A stretch of DNA of 64,000 nucleotides from contig NC_087064.1 of the NCBI RefSeq assembly GCF_963678635.1, positions 62,737,548 through 62,801,547 of the forward strand, given 5' to 3'. Every line of letters starts with the position of its first letter. The stretch's first letter is position 1. Shown piece by piece: positions 10,252 to 22,299 of this stretch. The notes below the pieces were generated by a model that searched no databases, had not been told where the DNA came from, and was given only the letters and a program-made list of their open reading frames with translations. A program made the position numbers and the translations under genes. Source of the DNA: Symsagittifera roscoffensis (taxonomy: Eukaryota; Xenacoelomorpha; Acoela; Convolutidae).

Positions 10252-10264
10252 TGTCACAATCTTT

Positions 10265-13200
10265 GCAAGATGGTTGTGGTGATTCGCTGTCCAGGGTTGT
10301 AATTCTGGCTGGATAATCAATCTACATTTTTACTTGTCAGTTAAACCTTTTCAAAAGTGCTTTTTATAATGTAGTGTTGAGCATCGACAAGAGCTACTTG
10401 CTCTGCCTGTAGTGTCATATCTTTGCAATTTTGTACTGTTTGATTCGCCGTCCAGGGTTGTAATTCTGGCTGGATAATCAATCTTCACTTTCGCATATCA
10501 GTTTTACATTTTCGAAGATACTTTTCAAATTATAATTTTGAGCATCGACAAGAACTGTTTGCCTTGCCTGTAGTGTAAAATCGTTGCAATGTTATAGTTT
10601 TATTTGAATTGCTGTCCAAGGTTTCAATTCTGGCTGGATAATCAATCTACAATTTTACCTCTTGTCAGTAACATATTCTTGCAAAGATTTTTTCGATAAC
10701 GTAGAGTTTGAGCATTGACAAGAACTTCTTGCGTTGCCTTAAGTGCCATCTCTTTGCAACGTATACGGTGTTTGATTCGCTGCACAGGATTTCAATTCTG
10801 TCTGGATGATCAATTTACAGTTTCAATGGTCAGTTACACATTTTCGAAGTTGCTTCTTATTATATAGAGTTTGAGCATCGATAAGAGCTGCCTGCGTTGT
10901 CTGTAGTGTCATATCTTTGCAAGATGGTTGTGGTGATTCGCTGTCCAGGGTTGTAATTCTGGCTGGATAATCAATCTACATTTTCACTTGTCAGTTAAAC
11001 CTTTTCAAAAGTGCTTTTTATAATGTAGTGTTGAGCATCGACAAGAGCTACTTGCCCTACCTGTAGTGTCATATCTTTGCAATTTTGTACTGTTTGATTC
11101 GCCGTCCAGGGTTGTAATTCTGGCTGGATAATCAATCTACACTTTCGCATATCAGTTTTACATTTTCGAAGATACTTTTCAAATTATAATTTTGAGCATC
11201 GACAAGAACTGTTTGCCTTGCCTGTAGTGGAAAATCGTTGCAATGTTATAGTTTTATTTGAATTGCTGTCCAAGGTTTCAATTCTGGCTGGATAATCAAT
11301 CTACAATTTTACCTCTTGTCAGTAACATATTCTTGCAATGATTTTTTCGATAACGTCGAGTTTGAGCATTGACAAGAACTTCTTGCGTTACCTTAAGTGT
11401 CATCTCTTTGCAACGTATACGGTGTTTGATTTGCGCTACAGGATTTCAATTCTGTCTCGATAATCAATTTACAGTTTCAATGGTCAGTTACACATTTTCG
11501 AAGGTGCTTTTTATTATATAGAGTTTGAGCATCGATAAGAGCTACCTGCGTTGCCTGTAGTGTCATATCTTTGCAAGATGGTTGTGTTGGTTCGCTGTCC
11601 AGGGTTCTAATTCTGGCTGGATAATCAATCTACATTTTCACTGGTCAGTTACACATTCTCGAAAGTGCTTTTTAAAATGTAGTTGTGAGCATCGACAAGA
11701 ACTACTTGCCCTGCCTCTAGAGTTATATCTTTGCAATATTATACTGTGTTTGATTCGCTGTCCAGAATTGTAATTCTGGCTGGATAATCAATCTACATTT
11801 TCACTTGTCAGTTCACCTTTTCAAAAGTGCTTTTTAAAATGTAGTGTTGAGCATCGACAAGAGCTACTTGCCCTGCCTGTAGTGTCATATCTTTGCAATA
11901 TTGTACTGTTTGATTCGCTGTCTAGGGTTGTAATTCTGGCTGGACAATCAATCTACATTTTCGCATATCAGTTTTACTTTTTCGAAGATATTTTTCAAAT
12001 TATAATTTTGAGCATCGACAAGAACTGTTTGCCTTGCCTGTAGTGTAAAATCGTTGCAATGTTTTACTTTATTTGAATCGCTGTCCAAGGTTTCAATTCT
12101 GGCTGGATAATCAATCTACAATTTTACCTCTTGTCAGTAACATTTTCTTGCAAAGGTTTTTTCGATAACGTAGAGTTTGAGCATTGACAAGAACTTCTTG
12201 CGTTGCCTTAAGTGTCATCTCTTTGCAACGTTTACGGTGTTTGATTCGCTGCACAGGATTTCAATTCTGTCTGGATGATCAATTTACAGTTTCAATGGTC
12301 AGTTACACATTTTCGAAGTTGCTTCTTATTATATAGAGTTTGAGCATCGATAAGAGCTGCCTGCGTTGTCTGTAGTGTCATATCTTTGCAAGATGGTTGT
12401 GGTGATTCGCTGTCCAGGGTTGTAATTCTGGCTGGATAATCAATCTACATTTTCACTTGTCAGTTAAACCTTTTCAAAAGTGCTTTTTATAATGTAGTGT
12501 TGAGCATCGACAAGAGCTACTTGCCCTGCCTGTAGTGTCATATCTTTGCAATTTTGTACTGTTTGATTCGCCGTCCAGGGTTGTAATTCTGGCTGGATAA
12601 TCAATCTACTTTTTCGCATATCAGTTTTACATTTTCGAAGATACTTTTCAAATTATAATTTTGAGCATCGACAAGAACTGTTTGCCTTGCCTGTTGTTTA
12701 AAATCGTTGCAATGTTATACTTTATTTGAATCGCTGTCCAAGGTTTCAATTCTGGCTGGATAATCAATCTACAGTTTTACCTCTTGTCAGTACCATATAT
12801 TTGCAAAGATTTTTTCGGTAACGTAGAGTTTGAGCATTGACAAGAACTTCTTGCGTTGCCTTAAGTGCCATCTCTTTGCAACGTATACGGTGTTTGATTC
12901 GCTGTACAGGATTTCAATTCTGTCTGGATGATCAATTTACAGTTTCAATGGTCAGTTACACATTTTCGAAGTTGCTTCTTATTGTATAGAGTTTGAGCAT
13001 CGATAAGAGGTACCTGCGTCGTCTGTAGTGTCATATCTTTGCAAGATGGTTGTGGTGATTCGCTGTCCAGGGTTGTAATTCTGGCTGGATAATCAATCTA
13101 CATTTTCACTTGTCAGTTAAACCTTTTCAAAAGTGCTTTTTATAATGTAGTGTTGAGCATCGACAAGAGCTACTTGCCCTGCCTGTAGTGTCATATCTTT

Positions 13201-14348
13201 GCAATTTTGTACTGTTTGATTCGCCGTCCAGGGTTGTAATTCTGGCTGGATAATCAATCTACACTTTCGCATATCAGTTTTACATTTTCGAAGATACTTT
13301 TCAAATTATAATTTTGAGCATCGACAAGAACTGTTTGCCTTGCCTGTAGTGTAAAATTGTTGCAATGTTATAGTTTTATTTGAATTGCTGTCCAAGGTTT
13401 CAATTCTGGCTGGATAATCAATCTACAATTTTACCTCTTGTCAGTAACATATTCTTGCAAAGATTTTTTCGATAACGTAGAGTTTGAGCATTGACAAGAA
13501 CTTCTTGCGTTGCCTTAAGTGCCATCTCTTTGCAACGTATACGGTGTTTGATTCGCTGCACAGGATTTCAATTCTGTCTGGATGATCAATTTACAGTTTC
13601 AATGGTCAGTTACACATTTTCGAAGTTGCTTCTTATTATATAGAGTTTGAGCATCGATAAGAGCTGCCTGCGTTGTCTGTAGTGTCATATCTTTGCAAGA
13701 TGGTTGTGGTGATTCGCTGTCCAGGGTTGTAATTCTGTCTGGATAATCAATCTACATTTTCACTTGTCAGTTAAACCTTTTCAAAAGTGCTTTTTATAAT
13801 GTAGTGTTGAGCATCGACAAGAGCTACTTGCCCTACCTGTAGTGTCATATCTTTGCAATTTTGTACTGTTTGATTCGCCGTCCAGGGTTGTAATTCTGGC
13901 TGGATAATCAATCTACACTTTCGCATATCAGTTTTACATTTTCGAAGATACTTTTCAAATTATAATTTTGAGCATCGACAAGAACTGTTTGCCTTGCCTG
14001 TAGTGGAAAATCGTTGCAATGTTATAGTTTTATTTGAATTGCTGTCCAAGGTTTCAATTCTGGCTGGATAATCAATCTACAATTTTACCTCTTGTCAGTA
14101 ACATATTCTTGCAATGATTTTTTCGATAACGTCGAGTTTGAGCATTGGCAAGAACTTCTTGCGTTGCCTTTAGTGTCATCTCTTTGCAACGTAAACGGTG
14201 TTTGATTCGCCGTACAGGATTTCTATTCTGTCTGGATAATCAATTTACAGTTTCAATATTCAGTTACACATTTTCGAAGGTGTTTTTTGTTATATAGAGT
14301 TTGAGCATCGATAAGAGCTACCTGCGTTGCCTGTAGTGTCATATCTTT
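10265..14348. repeat. Higher-order repeat zone of the 161-bp satellite: four-monomer unit of about 654 bp
   Basis: Four monomer types recur in order. Type a starts GCAAGATGGTTGTG. Type b has TTTTGTACTGTTTGATTCGCC. Type c has TTTATTTGAATTGCTGTCCAAGG with ACCTCTTGTCAGTAAC. Type d has ACGTATACGGTGTTTG with CTGGATGATCAATTTACAG. Type a begins at 10265, 10919, 11573, 12389, 13041, 13695 and 14349, giving intervals of 654, 654, 816, 652, 654 and 654 bp. The 816-bp interval holds one extra monomer. Confidence 0.9.
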
Positions 14349-17300
14349 GCAAGATGGTTGTGTTGATTCGCTGTCCAGGGTTGTAATTCTGGCTGGATAA
14401 TCAATCTACCTTTTCATTTGTCAGTTACACTTTTTCAAAAGTGCTTTTTAAGATGTAGTGTTGAGCATCGACAAGAGCTACTTGCCCTGCCTGTAAGGTC
14501 ATTTCTTTGCAATTTTGTACTGTGTTTGATTCGCTGTCCAGAGTTGTAATTCTGGCTGGATAATCAATCTGCATTTTCACTTGTCAGTTACACCTTTTCA
14601 AAAGTGCTTTTTATAATGTAGTGTTGAGCATCGACAAGAGCTACTTGCCCTGCCTGTAGTGTCATATCTTTGCAATTTTGTACTGTTTGATTCGCCGTCC
14701 AGGGTTGTAATTCTGGCTGGATAATCAATCTACATTTTCACTTGTCAGTTAAACCTTTTCAAAAGTGCTTTTTATAATGTAGTGTTGAGCATCGACAAGA
14801 GCTACTTGCCCTGCCTGTAGTGTCGTATCTTTGCAATTTTGAGCTGTTTGATTCGCCGTCCAGGGTTGTAATTCTGGCTGGATAATCAATCTACATTTTC
14901 GCATATCAGTTTTACATTTTTGAAGATACTTCTCAAATTATAATTTTGAGCATCGACAAGAAATGTTTGCCTTGCCTGTAGTGTAAAATCGTTGCAATGT
15001 TACACTGTTTGATTCGCTGTCCAGAGTTGTAATTCTGGCTGGATAATCAATCTACATTTTCATTTGTCAGTTACACCTTTTCAAAAGTGCTTTTTAAAAT
15101 GTAGTGTTGAGCATTGACAAGAACTACCTGCCCTGCCTGTAGTGTCATATCTTTGCAATTTTGTACTGTTTGATTCACCGTCCAGGGTTGTAATTCTGGC
15201 TGGATAATCAATCTACCTTTTCATTTGTCAGTTACACCTTTTCAAAAGTGCGTTTTAAAATGTAGTTTTGAGCATCGACAAGAACTACTTTCCCTGCCTG
15301 TAGTGTCATATCTTTGCAATATTGTACTGTGTTTGATTCGCTGTCCAGAGTTGTAATTCTTGCTGGATAATCAATGTACATTTTCACTTGTCAGTTACTC
15401 ATTTTCGAAAGTGCGTTATAAATTGTAGTTTTGAGCATCGACAAGAACTACTTGCCCTGCCTGTAGTGTCATATCTTTGCAATATTACACTGTTTGATTC
15501 GCTGTCCAGAGTTGTAATTCTGGCTGGATAATCAATCTACATTTTCATTTGTCAGTTACATCTTTTCAAAAGTGCTTTTTATAATGTAGTGTTGAGCATC
15601 GACAAGAGCTACTTGCCCTACCTGTAGTGTCATATCTTTGCAATTTTGTACTGTTTGATTCGCCGTCCAGGGTTGTAATTCTGGCTGGATAATCAATCTA
15701 CATTTTCACTTGTCAGTTAAACCTTTTCAAAAGTGCTTTTTATAATGTAGTGTTGAGCATCGACAAGAGCTACTTGCCCTGCCTGTAGTGTCATATCTTT
15801 GCAATTTTGTACTGTTTGATTCGCCGTCCAGGGTTGTAATTCTGGCTGGATAATCAATCTACATTTTCACTTGTCAGTTAAACCTTTTCAAAAGTGCTTT
15901 TTATAATGTAGTGTTGAGCATCGACAAGAGCTACTTGCCCTGCCTGTAGTGTCATATCTTTGCAATTTTGTACTGTTTGATTCGCCGTCCAGGGTTGTAA
16001 TTCTGGCTGGATAATCAATCTACATTTTCACTTGTCAGTTAAACCTTTTCAAAAGTGCTTTTTATAATGTAGTGTTGAGCATCGACAAGAGCTACTTGCC
16101 CTGCCTGTAGTGTCATATCTTTGCAATTTTGTACTGTTTGATTCGCCGTCCAGGGTTGTAATTCTGGCTGGATAATCAATCTACATTTTCACTTGTCAGT
16201 TAAACCTTTTCAAAAGTGCTTTTTATAATGTAGTGTTGAGCATCGACAAGAGCTACTTGCCCTGCCTGTAGTGTCATATCTTTGCAATTTTGTACTGTTT
16301 GATTCGCCGTCCAGGGTTGTAATTCTGGCTGGATAATCAATCTACATTTTCACTTGTCAGTTACACCTTTTCAAAAGTGCTTTTTAAAATGTAGTGTTGA
16401 GCATTGACAAGAACTACCTGCCCTGCCTGTAGTGTCATATCTTTGCAATTTTGTACTGTTTGATTCACCGTCCAGTGTTGTAATTCTGGCTGGATAATCA
16501 ATCTACCTTTTCATTTGTCAGTTACACCTTTTCAAAAGTGCGTTTTAAAATGTAGTTTTGAGCATCGACAAGAACTACTTTCCCTGCCTGTAGTGTCATA
16601 TCTTTGCAATATTGTACTGTGTTTGATTCGCTGTCCAGAGTTGTAATTCTTGCTGGATAATCAATGTACATTTTCACTTGTCAGTTACTCATTTTCGAAA
16701 GTGCGTTATAAATTGTAGTTTTGAGCATCGACAAGAACTACTTGCCCTGCCTGTAGTGTAAAATCGTTGCAATGTTACACTGTTTGATTCGCTGTCCAGA
16801 GTTGTAATTCTGGCTGGATAATCAATCTACATTTTCATTTGTCAGGTACACCTTTTCAAAAGTGCTTTTTAAAATGTAGTGTTGAGCATTGACAAGAACT
16901 ACCTGCCCTGCCTGTAGTGTCATATTTTTGCAATTTTGTACTGTTTGATTCGCCGTCCAGGGTTGTAATTCTGGCTGGATAATCAATCTACCTTTTCATT
17001 TGTCAGTTACACCTTTTCAAAAGTGCTTTTTAAGATGTAGTGTTGAGCATCGACAAGAGCTACTTTCCCTGCCTGTAGTGTCATATCTTTGCAATATTGT
17101 ACTGTGTTTGATTCGCTGTCCAGAGTTGTAATTCTTGCTGGATAATCAATGTACATTTTCACTTGTCAGATACTCATTTTCGAAAGTGCGTTATAAATTG
17201 TAGTTTTGAGCATCGACAAGAACTACTTGCCCTGCCTGTAGTGTCATATCTTTGCAATATTACACTGTTTGATTCGCTGTCCAGAGTTGTAATTCTGGCT

Positions 17301-17880
17301 GGATAATCAATCTACATTTTCATTTGTCAGGTACACCTTTTCAAAAGTGCTTTTTAAAATGTAGTGTTGAGCATTGACAAGAACTACCTGCCCTGCCTGT
17401 AGTGTCATATTTTTGCAATTTTGTACTGTTTGATTCGCCGTCCAGGGTTGTAATTCTGGCTGGATAATCAATCTACCTTTTCATTTGTCAGTTACACCTT
17501 TTCAAAAGTGCTTTTTAAGATGTAGTGTTGAGTATCGACAAGAGCTACTTGCCCTGCATGTAGTGTCATATCTTTGCAATTTTGTACTGTGTTTGATTCG
17601 CTGTCCAGAGTTGTAATTCTGGCTGGATGATCAATCTACATTTTCACTTGTCAGTTACACCTTTTCAAAAGTGTTTTTTAAAATGTAGTGTTGAGCATCG
17701 ACAAGAGCTACTTGCCCTGCCTGTAGTGTCATATCTTTGCAATATTGTACTGTGTTTGATTCGCTGTCCAGAGTTGTAATCCTGGCTGGATAATCAATCT
17801 ACATTTTCACTTGTCAGTTACAGATTTTCGAAAGTGCTGTTCAAATTGTAGAGTTGAGCATCGACAATAATTATTTGCCT
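14349..17880. repeat. Homogenised b-type core of the 161-bp satellite
   Basis: Types c and d are lost and b-type monomers dominate. Five successive monomers near 15657-16460 are almost identical. A block near 15112-15480 (GCATTGACAAGAACTACCTG, then GATTCACCGTCC) recurs near 16401-16770, about 1,288 bp (eight monomers) away, so a multi-monomer segment was copied. Confidence 0.8.
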
Positions 17881-19482
17881 TGCCTCAAGTGTCATATCGT
17901 TGCAATATCATACTGTGTTTGATTCGCAGTCCAAGGTTTTAATTCTGGCTGGATAATCAATTACAATTTTACCTCTTGTCAGCAACCCATTTTTGCGTTG
18001 ATAACGTAGAGTTTGAGCATTGATAAGAACTTCTTGCGTTGCCTAAGTGTTATCTCTTGGCAAAGTATACTGTGTTTGATTCGCTGTACAAGATTTTAAT
18101 TCTGTCTGGATAATCAGTCTACAATTTCAATCCTCAGTTACACATTTACGAAGGTGCTTTTTATTATATAGAGTGTGAGAATCGACAATAACTACTTGAG
18201 TTGCCTATACTTTCCTATCATTGCAGGATGGTTGTGTTTGATTAGCTGAACAGTATTGTAATTCTGTCCGGATAATCAATTCACATTTTCACGTCTTGTC
18301 AGTTACACATTTTTGAGGGTGTTTTTAAAAGTATAGAGTTTGAGCATCGACAAGAGCTACCTGCGTTGCCTGTAGTGTCATATCTTTGCAAGATGGCTAT
18401 GTTTGATTCGCTGTCCATGGTTGTAATTCTGGCTGGATAATCAATCTACATTTCACTTGTTAGTTACACATTTTTGAAAGTGCTTTTTAAAATGCAGTTT
18501 TGAGCATCGACATGAACTACTTGCCCTGCCTGTAGTGTCATATCTTTGCAATTTCATACTGTGTTTGATTCTCTGTCCAGAGTTGTAATTCTGATTTGAT
18601 AATCAATCTACAATTCACTTGTCAGTTACACCTTTTCAAAAGTGCTTTTTAAAATGTAATGTTGAGCATCGGCAAGAGCTACTTGCCTTGCCGGTAGTGT
18701 CATATCTTTGCAATATTATACTTTATTTGATTCGTTGTCCAAGGTTATAATTCTGGCTGTATAATCAATCTACAATTTTACCTCTTGTCAGTAACACATT
18801 CTTGCAAAGTTTTTTTTCGATAACGTAGCGTTTGAGCATTGACAAGAACTTCTTGCGTTGCCTTAAGTGTCATCTCTTTGCAACGTATACGCTGTTTGAT
18901 TCGCTGTACAGGATTTCAATTCCGTCTGGATGATCAATTTACAGTTTCAATGGTCAGTTACACGTTTTCGAAGGTGCTTTTTTTATGTAGAGTTTGAGCA
19001 TCGATAAGAGCTACCTGCGTTGCCTGTAGTGTCATATTTTTGCAAGATGGTTGTATTTGGTTTGCTGTCCAGGGCTGTAATTCTAGCTGGATAATCAATT
19101 TACATTTTCACTTGTCAGTTACACATTTTCGAAAGTGCGTTATAAATTGTAGTTTTGAGCATCGACAAGAACTAATTGCCCTGCCTGTAGTGTCATATCT
19201 TTGCAATATTACACTGTTTGATTCGCTGTCCAGAGTTGTAATTCTGGCTGGATAATCAATCTACATTTTCATTTGTCAGTTACACCTTTTCAAAAGTGCT
19301 TTTTAAAATGTAGTGTTGAGCATTGACAAGAACTACTTGCCCTGCCTGTAGTGTCATATCTTTGCAATATTACACTGTGTTTGATTCGCTATCCAGAGTT
19401 GTAATTCTGGCTGGATAATCAATCAACTTTTTCTGTTGTCAGTTACACTTTTTCGAAAGTTCTTTTGAATATGTAGAGTTTA
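17881..19482. repeat. Distal, more diverged flank of the 161-bp satellite with the c/d/a types back
   Basis: Types c, d and a reappear near 17930, 18080 and 18225, and again near 18716, 18880 and 19042, with more substitutions than on the left flank. The array decays into unique sequence after about 19482. Confidence 0.8.
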
Positions 19483-20667
19483 ATTTGTTCAAGTTTTTTT
19501 GTCATCTATGGTTTTCATTTACTTTTGTTTTCTGCTTTGACCATAACTTTCTAAAAGGTTTAATTGCCGATCGTAGATTTGGTAGTTTTGTATGCTTTAA
19601 GCGAAAGATCTGAGTTAATAAGTTTTTTTTTTCAGGTTATCTGTTCAGAGGTATGCATCAGAAGGTTCAAGTGTCGCGAATAACCCATTTGTGCAGAAAC
19701 TTGGTGGTCTAAAGTGCTTTTCAAAATTAAATATAGAAGCTGCAATATCGTTGTCTGAGTTAATTTAAAGAATTTGTTTTGTTGCTGCGTTTTCTTCACT
19801 GAACCGAGTATTTTCAAGCTGTTAAATCGATCTAGTGTGATTTGTCAATACACTGAAGAGTTGTTTTGAACTAATTTCTGATGCTGGCGAACTTCAAGGT
19901 AATGTATTTCAAATCCTGAGTAGCAAAAGGGATGTACCCTTGGTTGGAAACCAGATTTCACTATCATTTTTTAAAATAGCGTGTTTTATATTTTGTGACT
20001 GCTTATGTAACGCTAGTGGTGACAAGGCCTTCGGTTGAGGGAGGTTGTTAGTAGGGTACCGCACTGGGGGTCGATTTTCTTTGTCTTCTTCCTAAGGAGA
20101 GGGTGGGGTTACCTCTGTGCCTCCTTCTGGGGAAGGGGGGGCGTACCGCCTTCTATTATCTACCATAAATGATTACTTAAAATGCGGGAATAATCATTGT
20201 CACGATATTAACTTTAAATTGTCGGAATATTTGTTCATCAGATTGTTCAATCATGAACAGGTGGTTTGATGCGATAACGCACCGCATTTTTCAGGTTGTC
20301 TGTATTTCGAAATGTTGGTGCTTGCTTTAAATTACAAGCGCAGTAGCGTGCCGAGGGGGAGGGCGGCGGCGACCGCCACACCTCACCCCTCAATTCTTGA
20401 GCACAATTTTTCTCATCAAAGGGTCCCCCCTTTGGGTACATTTTAACTATATACATTTTGTGAGAACCAAGTCTAATTTTTTCCCCAAGCGCCTTCGGTA
20501 ACTTAAAACTCTCTAATTTTAAAGCTCAAATTCACACTCAATTTGAGGTCTCAAATGTTGAACGCATTTTGATTCCTCAATTTGCGGGGTTATATGTTTC
20601 ACTTTCACACCTAAACTTTTCGCACCTGTAATTGCACAGTCGGATAACACCAGTCAAAATGGTGCGT
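19483..20667. other. Noncoding spacer
   Basis: No gene is supported. It includes GC-rich low-complexity patches near 20030-20150 and 20340-20390 (GGGGGAGGGCGGCGGCG) resembling decayed mobile-element sequence, but nothing assignable. Confidence 0.35.
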
Positions 20668-21064
20668 ATCCATAGGTTTCAAAATGAAAAATCAGTCCCA
20701 TAGGTTCCAAAATAAAAAAGCAGTCGCATTAGTTCCAAATCTTTTCTATTGGTCAAAAGACTAAATTAGCCGAGTCTCGGTTTAAGGTCGCCGGTGGGCG
20801 CGCTACGCGCGCGTCGCCGCTTCGCGGCGATAACCGGCTCTAAATTTCGTATAGAGTCCTACCCTTTGGTGGCAAGCTCGCAACACGTTGGCGCGGCTGC
20901 GGCGGTCACTATTCTGCAGCTTGAGTTTATGCTGGTTGAACAGTAAACAATCAATCCACAAATTCGTTGGCTCAAATTTCAACCAATCAGAATTCAAGAA
21001 GATAAATTTTGGAACTTATGCGACTGATTTTTTATTTTGGAACCTATGAATATTGGAACCTATG
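20668..21064. mobile_element. MITE-like element with terminal inverted repeats
   Basis: Left end CCATAGGTTTCAAAATG...CCCATAGGTTCCAAAATAA...GCAGTCGCAT (20668-20757) is matched in inverted orientation by ATGCGACTGATTTTT...TTTGGAACCTATG...GGAACCTATGG (about 20990-21064). The TIRs are about 75-90 bp with internal sub-repeats. The interior is short and has a GC-rich self-complementary core (GCGCGCTACGCGCGCG, CGCCGCTTCGCGGCG near 20797-20830). It has no coding capacity. The superfamily is unclear. Confidence 0.7.
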
Positions 21065-21100
21065 GGAATTCACCGTCAAAATTTACTATATAAGCAACCC

Positions 21101-21810
21101 AAATTTTATCCGGACAAAACGAACAAAACTTGAATTTTCAAACGCGTTTTTCTCAAATTGGGTTAAGATTAGACAAAAAGTGAAGAGAACAAAAGCTGCT
21201 TAGAATTTCATCAAAATTAATATGGTGCTATTTTTTCTCCGAAATTCTCAACTGAAATTTTACCCCAAAAATGGGCCATTTTGGCTTTTTTCAATTAATC
21301 AAGAATTACACTGAAACTACTTTGTTAATTGATGAAACAATTACCTTACAAGAAGCCTCCTACATAGCCCAACAATGTTTAAGAAGGGTTAAATCTCCAA
21401 AAACCAGTATAAGAGGAAAACTTTTTACTTGATAGTCAATAAATGTGATTTTTACTAAATAAAACCCAGAATATCTGTTTAAAAACAAATTTCAAACAAT
21501 TTGCGCAAACTTTTGGAGATTTAACCCTTCTTAAACCTTGTTGGGCTATGTAGGAGGCTTCTTGTAAGGTAATTGTTTCATCAATTAACAAAGTAGTTTC
21601 AGTGTAATTCTTGATTAATTGAAAAAAGCCAAAATGACCCATTTTTGGGGTAAAATTTCAGTTGAGAATTTCGGAGAAAAAATAGCACCATATTAATTTT
21701 GATGAAATTCTAAGCAACTTCTGTTCTGTTCACTTTTTGTCTAATCTTAACTCAATTTGAGAAAAACGCGTTTGAAAATTCAAGTTTTGTTCGTTTTGTC
21801 CGGATAATTT
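21101..21810. repeat. Long foldback inverted repeat (about 300-bp arms, about 106-bp loop)
   Basis: Left arm 21101-21404 and right arm 21511-21810 are reverse complements with few mismatches. For example, ATCCGGACAAAACGAACAAA at the left end pairs with the TTTGTCCGGATAATTT end at 21810, and AGAAGCCTCCTACATAGCCC pairs with GGGCTATGTAGGAGGCTTCT. An RNA through this region would fold into a long hairpin. A diverged single arm lies near 23950-24110. Confidence 0.92.
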
Positions 21811-22299
21811 AAATCAGCACTGTACCCTCCGTATTGTCATTATAACTCCCTTATATCGATACTAGAATGTCAAAACGACCATTAAAATCCTGCTTCTTTT
21901 CCTTCTTCATCAAAATCCTGATTAAAACCTCAGAAGACGATGTGATCATTCTTTCAGAAGAAAGCAAAAACTCCCACTTCGTAACCCGACCCGGCACCTG
22001 ACTACAGAGCAAAGGGGCCCTCTCTGTCCCATTTCTAGACTGACTGCTGAACTGGAATCATGAGCCAAATTCGAGCCAGGACATCAATATTCTAGCAACA
22101 CGGGTGTTGCCGACGATGAGCTTCCTTCTCTGCTGGCGTCCTTCGTTTCAATATGAGATGTCACACTTTCCTCACTGGCTTCTGGGAGCAGCACCGCACC
22201 ATCTCCGACAATAATGAACTACATCGACGTGGGTTGCTTCCGCTTGAATAAGCCTGACATACCAACAAAAGAAAAACTCCAGCTTCTTTAGGGTGCTAA
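21811..22299. other. Noncoding sequence upstream of the hAT relic
   Basis: No intact ORF. The right part may hold the badly decayed N-terminus of the transposase pseudogene that follows. Confidence 0.35.

Larger units (their letters stand above)
10252..19482. repeat. Satellite array of about 161-bp monomers (about 57 copies)
   Basis: The tandem repeat is exactly 161 bp in the best-conserved part: GATTCGCCGTCCAGG starts at 15657, 15818, 15979, 16140 and 16301. Every monomer carries TTCTGGCTGGATAATCAATC, then GTCAGTTA, a TTTTCAAAAGTGC-like block, GAGCATCGACAAGA and TTGCC(C/T)TGCCTGTAGTGTCATATCTTTGCA (given here as separate blocks). Edge monomers are more diverged. No coding capacity is credible. 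The monomer size is near nucleosomal length, as for many satellites. Confidence 0.97.

Noticed and set aside
10252-19482. CRISPR-like array
   Set aside because: The whole 161-bp unit is repeated, with no short repeat/unique spacer structure, in a eukaryotic genome.
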